NCBI GenBank assembly: GCA_025055175.1
Contig: JANWYT010000020.1
Coordinates: 124,001 to 188,000, forward strand
Direction of reading: 5' to 3'
DNA length: 64,000 nucleotides
Source of the DNA: Anaerolineae bacterium
GTDB lineage: Bacteria > Chloroflexota > Anaerolineae > Aggregatilineales > Phototrophicaceae
This document shows positions 15,017 through 22,302 of this stretch, piece after piece. The position numbers were made by a program, and so were the translations under genes. The notes under the pieces were generated by a model. The model had not been told where the DNA came from, ran no database searches, and saw nothing but the letters and a program-made list of their open reading frames with translations. Positions within the stretch are counted from its first letter, which is position 1. Each line of letters begins with the position of its first letter.

Positions 15017-15742
15017 ATGCCTTCTGACTTAGCCGCCCTGCGCGGAGAACCGAGCTACGTCTGGCGCGAGGGCCAGGAGCGCCGCCTGGCCATGCTGGCG
15101 CGCCATGCCCGCCTGGACGGCGCCCTCGTCCTGGAAGCCGGCGGTGGGATCGGCATGTACGCCTCCCAGATCGCTCGCCGCTACACAGCCCGCGTGGCCC
15201 TGTTCGACATCGAAGAAGCGCGCATCCACCAAGCCCGCCACGAGACGCCCCTCTCAGCTGTGGCTGCCGCCGAAGCCCTGCCCTACCCCGACCAGACCTT
15301 CGATACCATCCTCTCGCACGAAGTCATCGAACATGTGCAGGACGACCGCCTAGCCTTGCGCGAGATGGCCCGCGTCCTCAAGGCAGGCGGCAGGGCCGTC
15401 ATCTTCTGCCCCAACCGCTGGTATCCGTTCGAGACGCATGGCCACTACTGGCGCGGACGCTACCACTTCGGCAACACGCCCCTCATCAACTACCTGCCCG
15501 ACGCCCTGCGCAACCGCCTCGCGCCCCACGTGCGCGCCTACACGCGGCGCAGCCTGCTGGCCCTGCTGGACGGCCTGCCGCTGCGACTCATCCATCACGA
15601 GCGCATCTATGGCGGCTACGACAATCTCATCGTCCGCCTGGGCGCGCCCGCCCGCCGCCTGCGCGACGCCCTCTACCGCCTAGAAGGCACGCCCTTCGAC
15701 GCCTGGGGTTTGTCGCACTTGCTGGTAGTGGAGCGCACCTAG
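15017..15742 (+). CDS. Class I SAM-dependent methyltransferase, 241 aa
   Basis: UbiE/Methyltransf_11-like enzyme. The AdoMet-binding motif I is VLEAGGGIGMYASQIA (about residues 38-53), followed by an acidic strand VALFDIEEARI and motif LSHEVIEHVQDDRLALREMA, then RVLKAGGRAVIFCPN. The C-terminal third (WYPFETHGHYW, YTRRSLLALLDG) is of the type seen in methyltransferases of glycan or lipid metabolism, but the substrate cannot be told. ATG 15017 has AAAGG 5 nt upstream and its own promoter. It is monocistronic or read through into the next gene, 55 nt away. Confidence 0.88.
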   Translation: MPSDLAALRGEPSYVWREGQERRLAMLARHARLDGALVLEAGGGIGMYASQIARRYTARVALFDIEEARIHQARHETPLSAVAAAEALPYPDQTFDTILSHEVIEHVQDDRLALREMARVLKAGGRAVIFCPNRWYPFETHGHYWRGRYHFGNTPLINYLPDALRNRLAPHVRAYTRRSLLALLDGLPLRLIHHERIYGGYDNLIVRLGAPARRLRDALYRLEGTPFDAWGLSHLLVVERT

Positions 15743-15797
15743 AACGCCTCTGCGCACCAGCGGCCCAAGACTCACGAGCTATTCAAGGAGCATTACG

Positions 15798-16883
15798 ATG
15801 ACGATCACTTGTGGAGACTGCGGCAGAGAGGCGAGAGCGCTGGATTGGCGCTGCGCCGCCTGCGGGGGCGTGCTGGACGTGGCCGATCAGCCTGCTTTCG
15901 ATCCATCGGCCATCGTGAGCGACGACTTCAGCCTGTGGCGCTACCGCCACCTCTTCCCCGTAGAGCGGCGCGTCACGCTGGGGGAGGGCCTCACGCCCCT
16001 CGTCCAGGCCGATTTTGACGGCCCTGTCTGGCTAAAGTTGGACTACCTCAATCCGACTGGCTCTTACAAAGATCGCGGCGCCGCCCTGATGATGAACCAC
16101 ATGGCGGCCCAGGGCGTGTGCGAAGTCGTCGAAGACTCGTCGGGCAACGCCGGCGCCGCAGTGGCCGCCTACAGCAGCGCCCTGGGGATCAGAGCGCGCG
16201 TCTTCGTGCCTGCGCATGGCTCGCCCGCCAAGAAGGCCCTCATCCGCGCCTTTGGGGCAGAGCTGGTGGAAGTGCCAGGCGATCAGCAGGCCAAGACCGA
16301 CGCCTGCGAGCAGGCCGCCCAGACCACGCCTTACGCCAGCCATGCTTGGAGTCCTTTCTTCATCCTGGGCCAGACCAGCGCCGGCTACGAGATTTGGGAG
16401 CAGATGGGGCGGCGCGCGCCGTCCGCTGTCGTCGTGCCAGTGGGGCATGGTATGCTGTTCTTGGGGATCGCCCGCGCCTTCCGCACCCTCATGCGCGCGG
16501 GCCTGATCGATCGTCTGCCGCGCATGATCGCCGTGCAGAGCGCCAACAGCGCCCCCATCGTGCGCGGCTACGAGGCTCACAGCCAAACGCCCCCCGTCAT
16601 CGAGACTCAGCCCACCATCGCCGATGGGATCATCGTCAAACATCCCGTTCGTGGACGCGAGGTGCTGGCCACCATCCGCCAGACGGGCGGCGCCGCCCTG
16701 CGCGTAGACGAAGACGCCATCCGCGCCGCCACCCAGGCCGCCTGGGACAAAGGCTTCATCTGCGAGCCGACCAGCGCCACGACGATAGCGGCCCTGCCCC
16801 AAGTGCGCGCCCTGCTCCAAGACGAGTCGGCTGCCATCGTCTGCGCCCTGACGGGCAGCGGCCTGAAGAACGTGGGACGGTGA
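15798..16883 (+). CDS. thrC: Threonine synthase-like PLP enzyme
   Basis: Fold-type II PLP enzyme. An N-terminal zinc-ribbon (Cys5, Cys8, Cys19, Cys22) is followed by LGEGLTPLV and the PLP lysine Lys91 in NPTGSYKDRGA, then DSSGNAGAAVAAYS and GIRARVFVPA. The phosphate loop near residue 216 reads PVGHGMLFLGI, instead of the commoner Gly-rich GGTG-type loop, so the substrate may not be O-phosphohomoserine. ATG preceded by AAGGAG. Convergent with dprA, stops 20 nt apart. Threonine synthase is the most likely annotation, but related ammonia-lyase or cysteate-type synthase activities cannot be excluded. Confidence 0.82.
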   Translation: MTITCGDCGREARALDWRCAACGGVLDVADQPAFDPSAIVSDDFSLWRYRHLFPVERRVTLGEGLTPLVQADFDGPVWLKLDYLNPTGSYKDRGAALMMNHMAAQGVCEVVEDSSGNAGAAVAAYSSALGIRARVFVPAHGSPAKKALIRAFGAELVEVPGDQQAKTDACEQAAQTTPYASHAWSPFFILGQTSAGYEIWEQMGRRAPSAVVVPVGHGMLFLGIARAFRTLMRAGLIDRLPRMIAVQSANSAPIVRGYEAHSQTPPVIETQPTIADGIIVKHPVRGREVLATIRQTGGAALRVDEDAIRAATQAAWDKGFICEPTSATTIAALPQVRALLQDESAAIVCALTGSGLKNVGR

Positions 16884-16902
16884 GACGAAGCCAATGCCGC
16901 GC

Positions 16903-17748
16903 TCAGAGGTGTTCGAGCGCTTCTGTGGCCTGATTAGGCAAAGGGTGCGCCCCGCCATCCAGCAGGGCGCGGTTGCCGCTGGCGTGGCTCTCGACGACGT
17001 AGAGCGGCTGCCCCTGAGCCAGGGCGAAGCGCGCCGCGTGCATGGCGCCGCCGTCTACTTCCGTCTCGACCACGATCAAGGCGCGGGCCAACCCGCTGAT
17101 GAGGCGATTGCGCGCCACCAAACGCTGAGCGCTGACGGCGGCATCGGGCGGACATTCGCACAAGAGCGCGCCGCGTCGGCGCAGGCTCAGGGCTAGATCG
17201 GCGTTCTGGGGCGGATAAGGGTCGAGGACGCCGTTGCCCAAGACCGCTGCGCTGCGCCCTGCGGCGCTCAGCGCGCCTTCATGAGCCGCGCGGTCGATCC
17301 CCAGCGCCAAGCCGCTGACGATGGTCGCGCCGCGCGCTGCCAGGCCAGCCGCCAATGCATAGGCCAGGCTCTGCGCTGCAGGGCTGGGCCTGCGCGTGCC
17401 GACGATGGCTATGGCGTCAGCCCACAGGCGCGGTTCATCTTGGCCTAGGGCGAACAGCAGCGGCGGTGGATCGTCTAGGCGGAACAGGGGCGGCGGATAG
17501 CCCAATTCGCCCAGCGGCAGGACGCGCACCCCCTGGGCCTGCCAGCGCGCCAACTGAGCTTCCACTTGCTCTAGCTGCAGCTGAGTGATAGCTTGGGCAA
17601 TGGTCGGCCCAATGCCCGCCACCTGGCGCAGCGCCGCCTCATCGGCGCGCAGGGCGGCCTGCGCTGAGCCGAAGTGATTGCACAGGGCGCGCAGCTTGTT
17701 CGCTCCTAGGCGCGGCACGAGTCCCAGGGCCACCCAGGCCGTATCCAT
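16903..17748 (-). CDS. dprA: DNA processing protein DprA
   Basis: Loads RecA on incoming single-stranded DNA during natural transformation. The N-terminal helix-hairpin-helix part (VAGIGPTIAQAI) is followed by the Rossmann-like DNA-binding core with YPPPLF, AIVGTRRPSPAAQ, TIVSGLALGIDRAAHEGAL, the VLGNGVLDPYPPQN strand, RNRLISGLA and VDGGAMHAARFALAQG. At 281 residues it ends shortly after the core (NRALLDGGAHPL), so the C-terminal winged-helix domain common in DprA is absent. Lies 9 nt downstream of a MerR-like regulator in the same operon. Confidence 0.93.
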   Translation of the reverse strand: MDTAWVALGLVPRLGANKLRALCNHFGSAQAALRADEAALRQVAGIGPTIAQAITQLQLEQVEAQLARWQAQGVRVLPLGELGYPPPLFRLDDPPPLLFALGQDEPRLWADAIAIVGTRRPSPAAQSLAYALAAGLAARGATIVSGLALGIDRAAHEGALSAAGRSAAVLGNGVLDPYPPQNADLALSLRRRGALLCECPPDAAVSAQRLVARNRLISGLARALIVVETEVDGGAMHAARFALAQGQPLYVVESHASGNRALLDGGAHPLPNQATEALEHL

Positions 17749-17757
17749 GCGAGCTGC

Positions 17758-18378
17758 TCAGTCTTCTTGGTAGTATTCGGTGATGGAGAGCAGCATAGCG
17801 TGGATGAAGTTGTTCACTTGGCGCAGCAAGGTCGCCCACTCCGATGAGTTGCGCGGCTGGGTTAGTTCTGACCAAGTGAGGATGGAATTCACCACGAAAT
17901 CACTGAAGAAGAAGAAGCCGCGCATGGCATCGGGCAGGCTTAGGCCGTCAGCGCTCAGCGCTTCGGCATAGCCCTTGCCCAAGTCAATGGCCGCGCGCAG
18001 GCCTTCATCTTTGGCGCCGTCCGATAAGTAGCGGCGCATGGCTTCCAGGACGGCGCGCCCCTGTTGGCGCATAATGCCGCGCGTTACGTCGCTCATGCGA
18101 CTATACCAGGGCAGGTCGTTCATCTCGCCTTCGCTGATCTGCATACGCGCGCTGCCCAGAGCGCTCTGCAGGATGACCTGCACTTCGACTGAGGGCGTGT
18201 GGGTCTGCTGCTGAGCGTGGCGCAGCACGTCTTCGCGGTTGAAGCGCCGATGGCCGCCGGCGGTGCGCCGCGAAGGCAGTTGGCCCTCGTCGGCCCAATT
18301 GCGCACGGTCGCCGGATGGACGCCTAGCATCTCCGCCGCTTTGCGCAAGCTCAGCCATTCACTCTGCGGTTTCTGCAT
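17758..18378 (-). CDS. MerR/excisionase-type DNA-binding protein with sensor-like C-terminus, 206 aa
   Basis: Residues 8-55 form a MerR-type winged helix (WLSLRKAAEMLGVHPATVRN, then GQLPSRRTAGGHRRF), with the GGHRRF wing typical of BldC/MlrA-type regulators. The C-terminal ~120 residues are helical, with FFFFSDFVVNSI and SWEW-like segments, resembling the N-terminal sensor domains of RsbR/RsbRD proteins; this match is by pattern only. It could regulate dprA, the next gene, or itself. A second gene of the regulon cannot be identified from the window. Confidence 0.78.
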   Translation of the reverse strand: MQKPQSEWLSLRKAAEMLGVHPATVRNWADEGQLPSRRTAGGHRRFNREDVLRHAQQQTHTPSVEVQVILQSALGSARMQISEGEMNDLPWYSRMSDVTRGIMRQQGRAVLEAMRRYLSDGAKDEGLRAAIDLGKGYAEALSADGLSLPDAMRGFFFFSDFVVNSILTWSELTQPRNSSEWATLLRQVNNFIHAMLLSITEYYQED

Positions 18379-18518
18379 TGCTGTTCATAGCCTCCATCTC
18401 GTTTAACCACCATTGTAACGTCCTCGTCTGAGCATGGCAATTTGAGCCTGATCGGCTAGAATGGGGCGCAGCGCTGGCCAGGCCAGCATCCAACTTGCAT
18501 GTTTTCACAGGTGCGCTT

Positions 18519-18779
18519 ATGCAGAGCTTGCTGAACTTCCCGCCCATCAAGTGGGCTAACGAACATCCTCGTCTGGCGGCTTGGATCGTCTTGTCGCTGG
18601 GCATGGTGACCATCCTACTGGTGGAGGCCCGCGACGTGGGCTTGTTGCCTGGTCAATGGTTCGCGCTGATCGCCGCGACGGTGGGCGTGGCCGGCCTGTG
18701 CGTGTGGATCGTGTCCTGGGAAGACAAGGATGACGAAGCAGGCGATGCGCCTCCTTCACAAGATGCGCCAAAGACCTGA
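18519..18779 (+). CDS. Small two-helix membrane protein, 86 aa
   Basis: Two hydrophobic helices (about residues 19-36, LAAWIVLSLGMVTILLVE; and about 46-67, WFALIAATVGVAGLCVWIV) joined by a short Asp/Gly loop, with an acidic Asp/Glu-rich C-terminal tail. No family is recognised. ATG 18519 follows AGGTG; an ATG at 18495 in frame is less favoured. Diverges from the MerR-like gene and lies just upstream of the convergent tRNA-Arg. Confidence 0.65.
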   Translation: MQSLLNFPPIKWANEHPRLAAWIVLSLGMVTILLVEARDVGLLPGQWFALIAATVGVAGLCVWIVSWEDKDDEAGDAPPSQDAPKT

Positions 18780-18785
18780 GCTTCT

Positions 18786-18858
18786 TGCCTCCGACAGGAC
18801 TCGAACCTGTGACGCCCGCCTTAGGAGTGCGGCGCTCTATCCCCTGAGCTACGAAGGC
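18786..18858 (-). tRNA. tRNA-Arg (CCT)
   Basis: 73-nt cloverleaf on the minus strand: acceptor GCCTTCG with CGGAGGC (one G-T pair), D arm GCTCAGGGGATAGAGC, anticodon loop CTCCTAA with anticodon CCT reading AGG, T arm ACAGGTTCGAGTCCTGT, discriminator A, no encoded CCA. The closing pair of the anticodon stem (31-39) is an A-G mismatch. Confidence 0.93.
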
Positions 18859-18993
18859 GACTGATTGCTATTATAACGCAAGGTGGTGAAGCAGAGAAGG
18901 CCCTCACCGACTCGCCAAAAAGCCGTTCGTAGGTATACTACGCTGTGAGCGTATGAGTCCGCGGCCTGGCTTTAGCCTGCAGAAAGGTGAGCT

Positions 18994-20988
18994 ATGCAAG
19001 ACCTCAGCGGCATGACTCTTGGTTCATACCATATTGTCGAACGGATAGGACAAGGTGGTATGGCCACCGTCTTCCGCGCCTTCCACCCCGCCACCGAGCG
19101 CCACGTGGCGCTCAAGGTCTTGTCGCCTGCCCTGGCAGACAATCCGAACTTCCAAGCCCGCTTCAACGTTGAGGCGAAGGTCATTGCCAAATTGCAGCAT
19201 GTCCACATCCTGCCCGTGTTCGATTACGGCCACGACAAGGGGATCACCTACCTGGTCATGCCGTATGTGACAGGCGGTACGCTTAAGGCCCTGCTCGCGC
19301 GCGTCATCCTCAGCCTAGATGGGGCTAACCGTCTGTTCGGCCAGCTTGCCTCAGCGGTCGACTACGCTCATCGGCAGAACATCCTGCACCGCGACCTGAA
19401 GCCAGCCAACGTCCTGCTGGATTCCAGTGGCAACGTCCTACTCAGCGATTTTGGCTTGGCCAAGATAAGCGCCATGAGCCTGGGCCTGACGGGTTCGAGC
19501 ATCCTGGGGACGCCGCTGTACATGGCCCCTGAGCAGGGAGCTGGTGAACCAGTGAGCGCCCAGAGCGACATTTATTCCCTGGGGGTGATCCTGTATGAGA
19601 TGGTGACCGGCCAAGTCCCGTACAACGCCGACACGCCGGTGGCTATCATCCTCAAGCACATCCAGCAGCCTTTGCCGCTGCCGCGCGCGCTGCGCCCTGA
19701 CCTGCCCGAAGCGGTCGAAAACGTCATCGTAAAAGCGCTGGCCAAGAATCCGCGCGACCGCTACGAGACCGCCGCTGAGATGGCCGAAGCTCTAGACAAG
19801 GCCGTGCGCCAAGCGCCGCAGACGCGGCTAAACGCCCAAGCACCGCGTCCCTCCAACCTTCCAACCGCCAAGCCGAGCCAGCCCCCATCTGCACCTCCAT
19901 TGGACGATGACGCGCGCACTGTGCGTCCGCAAGCTGCCAAGCCGAGCCAGCCCCCATCTGCACCTCCATTGGACGATGACGACTGGGACATTTCGTCGCC
20001 CAGTCCCAACACTGTCCTCAAGCCGCGCTCTGATGTGGCCGAGACCCGCCACGCCGTCAACCTCCCATCAAAGACGCAACCCGCCGTCAAGCCCAAGAAA
20101 CGAGAGCGTCGGCCTTTCGGCGCGGTGCTGGCCTCCGTCGCAGGCTTTGCCGCCTTGCTGGCTCTAGGCTTGGGCCTCATCGTCGCAGGGATCACCTCGG
20201 AACAGGGATCGAGCTTCATGCAACCAGGCGCCGCCGACACTGCAAACATAGCCTCTCCTACGCCGACCAGGCGTTTGCCGCCGACGCCGACGTCCACCAA
20301 CGTAGCACGGAATCAGCCAGTCGGTCTGAGCATCACCGAGCGATCAGGCGGCAATGGCAAGGAGCGCGTCATCAGAGTCAGCAATCTATCGCCTGGTGAG
20401 AAGGTGAGGCTAGAAATAGCCTTCGGAGACACGACGCGCTTCATCCGCGATTTGACGGCGAACGATCAGGGAGTCGCTGAAGTGATCCTAGCGAGCAACC
20501 CCAACGACCCGCGTGGGGTCTATGAGGTGCGCGTGAAGCGTGGCTCTGTGACCGTGGCCAGCAGACAGATGATTGTCGTCCCATCGACAGCGACTCCTAG
20601 AGCTAGGCCCAGCTTCACGCCGCGCCCTGCTATCCGACCCAGCGCCACGCCGCGCCCTGCCATCCGACCCAGCGCCACGCCGCGCCCCACCATTCGGGCT
20701 AGCGCCCGCGCGACGGTTACGCCGTTCTGCAACGCCGTAGTCTTGCGCATTGGCTGCCAAGCCCTGGTCTTCACGACGGAGGGTGACAGCCTACGATTGC
20801 GCCGTCTGGCCAGCATAAACGCCAGAGTTTTGGAGAGACTGCAGTCAGGCGCCGTCGTCACCGTGCTAGATGGCCCCATCCATCGCGACGGCTACACCTG
20901 GTGGCAGGCGCGCTCTGCTTCTGGAGTCGTCGGCTATTTGGTAGAATATGCCGATGGCATCCGAACGTTGCTGCCCCTGGGCCGATAG
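18994..20988 (+). CDS. Membrane Ser/Thr protein kinase with extracytoplasmic SH3b domain, 664 aa
   Basis: PknB-like kinase: glycine loop GQGGMATV at residues 19-26, Lys41, catalytic HRDLKPANVLL with Asp135, DFG at 153-155, GTPLYMAPEQ and SDIYSLGVILYEMVTG. The kinase ends near 285. A Pro/Ser-rich linker holds two copies of AKPSQPPSAPPLDDD encoded by a 46-bp direct repeat. One membrane helix follows at about 379-402, then a Thr/Pro linker, an Ig-like segment (about 445-535), RPSATPRPAI repeats and a C-terminal SH3b domain (LRLRRLASINARVLERLQSG). The outer SH3 may bind peptidoglycan, replacing the PASTA repeats of other PknB proteins. RBS AAAGGTGAG. Confidence 0.92.
   Translation: MQDLSGMTLGSYHIVERIGQGGMATVFRAFHPATERHVALKVLSPALADNPNFQARFNVEAKVIAKLQHVHILPVFDYGHDKGITYLVMPYVTGGTLKALLARVILSLDGANRLFGQLASAVDYAHRQNILHRDLKPANVLLDSSGNVLLSDFGLAKISAMSLGLTGSSILGTPLYMAPEQGAGEPVSAQSDIYSLGVILYEMVTGQVPYNADTPVAIILKHIQQPLPLPRALRPDLPEAVENVIVKALAKNPRDRYETAAEMAEALDKAVRQAPQTRLNAQAPRPSNLPTAKPSQPPSAPPLDDDARTVRPQAAKPSQPPSAPPLDDDDWDISSPSPNTVLKPRSDVAETRHAVNLPSKTQPAVKPKKRERRPFGAVLASVAGFAALLALGLGLIVAGITSEQGSSFMQPGAADTANIASPTPTRRLPPTPTSTNVARNQPVGLSITERSGGNGKERVIRVSNLSPGEKVRLEIAFGDTTRFIRDLTANDQGVAEVILASNPNDPRGVYEVRVKRGSVTVASRQMIVVPSTATPRARPSFTPRPAIRPSATPRPAIRPSATPRPTIRASARATVTPFCNAVVLRIGCQALVFTTEGDSLRLRRLASINARVLERLQSGAVVTVLDGPIHRDGYTWWQARSASGVVGYLVEYADGIRTLLPLGR
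19867..19981 (+). repeat. 46-bp direct repeat inside the kinase linker
   Basis: Copies starting at 19867 and 19936 are identical by eye over about 46 bp and lie 69 bp (23 codons) apart. They encode the repeated AKPSQPPSAPPLDDD segments of the kinase linker. A recent in-frame duplication. Confidence 0.8.
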
Positions 20989-21067
20989 CATCGACGAGGA
21001 CCTCGCTCCCCCTGTCAGAGCGCGCCACGCTTGGTCGGGAGAGAGAACGGTGGTGGAAGCCGCAACC

Positions 21068-22282
21068 TCAGCCTCCAGGCAAGCCCCACAGCAGCACCGA
21101 TCCGTTGGCGTCGAAGAAAGCCAGCAGGAAGCCATCCGGCGAGATGGTCACGTCGGTGAGGCGCTGAGCCGCCACGTCCAGGGGGGCGCTGGCGATAGTC
21201 TCCGCCGTCAGGCTGGACAAATTCCACAGGCGTGCCTGGCCATCCAGCGTGCTGGTGGCCAGCAGGCTGCCATCCAGGCTGAAGGTCGCCGACACCCGTT
21301 CGCCGCGCACGTCGGGCAGCTGAGCGATCACCTGGCCATCGTCGGCGCTCACCAGCAGCATATCCGCTTCATAGCCGCCAGTGATGATGCTGCGGCCATC
21401 AGGGCTGTAGCGCAGCACATCGGCAGAGCCGCCGAAGCCCACCGCTAGCGAATAGCGCAGGCTAGAGTCGGCCACGTTCCATACTGCGATGTACTGGCTC
21501 GTGCCAACGACTACTTGTTGGCCATCGGGGCTGAAAGCCAGCGCGCCTACGCCGCCGTCTTTCAGGTCGAATTGGGCCATTTGCTGGCGCGCTGACCAAT
21601 CCCATATGCGCACGATGCCATCGACGCCAGCGCTGGCCAGGCGCGCCCCATCGTTGCTGAAGGCGAGGGCATTGATGGGGCCGCGATGGGCTTCCAGGCG
21701 CGCGCGCGCGGTGCGCTCCGCCGCGTCCCACACCTGCACCAGGCCACTCCGACCCGCCAACGCCAGCAGGTCGCGCTCGGCGTCATAGGCGGCGACGTTG
21801 TTGTACTGAATGTCGCTGAAGAAGCGGTTGACCTCGCGGCCTGTGTCAGGATCGCGGATGACGACTTCGCCCCTCTCCGTGACAGTGTAGACCTCTTCCA
21901 AGTCAGAAGCATAATAGACGCGCACAGCTTGGTTGCGCGGCACGTTCAACGACAAGCGGCCATCGACCAACGACCAGACCAGCAGGCTGTTGTTGTTCAG
22001 GGCTGCCAAGCGCGAGCCATCCAGGGCGAAGGCATACGAGAAAATGCTGCTAGGCGCGCCTGTGGCGTCTAAGCGGCCCAAGTAAGCGAGGCCCTGAGCA
22101 TTGCTGGCGTCGATCGGGCCGCTCGGCTCTCGGTAGGGCGGCGGCGGCAAGGTGGGCTGGGGCGTCCTGCTGTCGATGACGGCGCGTGCGGTGGCAGTGG
22201 GCAAGCGCGAGGTGGTGTCATCTTGGCTCGGCCCGCAGGCCGCCAGCAGGAGGACGAGGATGACCAGAGAGAAATGCAGCAT
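21068..22282 (-). CDS. WD40-repeat lipoprotein, 404 aa
   Basis: Lipoprotein signal MLHFSLVILVLLLAAC puts the lipid on Cys16. After a Thr/Pro-rich spacer come about seven WD40-type blades, for example INALAFSNDGARLASAGVDG followed by IVRIWDWS, VGALAFSPDGQQVVVGTSQ and SATFSLDGSLLATSTLDGQ followed by ARLWNLS. It should fold as a surface-exposed beta-propeller that scaffolds protein contacts. Lies 20 nt downstream of the cyclic-nucleotide-binding/PH gene in the same direction, so the two probably form an operon. Convergent with the Ser/Thr kinase gene. Confidence 0.9.
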   Translation of the reverse strand: MLHFSLVILVLLLAACGPSQDDTTSRLPTATARAVIDSRTPQPTLPPPPYREPSGPIDASNAQGLAYLGRLDATGAPSSIFSYAFALDGSRLAALNNNSLLVWSLVDGRLSLNVPRNQAVRVYYASDLEEVYTVTERGEVVIRDPDTGREVNRFFSDIQYNNVAAYDAERDLLALAGRSGLVQVWDAAERTARARLEAHRGPINALAFSNDGARLASAGVDGIVRIWDWSARQQMAQFDLKDGGVGALAFSPDGQQVVVGTSQYIAVWNVADSSLRYSLAVGFGGSADVLRYSPDGRSIITGGYEADMLLVSADDGQVIAQLPDVRGERVSATFSLDGSLLATSTLDGQARLWNLSSLTAETIASAPLDVAAQRLTDVTISPDGFLLAFFDANGSVLLWGLPGG

Positions 22283-22302
22283 GACATCTATCTCGCTAAG
22301 GG

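Noticed and set aside
16032-16958. 308-codon minus-strand ORF opposite the threonine synthase-like gene
   Set aside because: Shadow of the conserved PLP enzyme; no recognisable motif.
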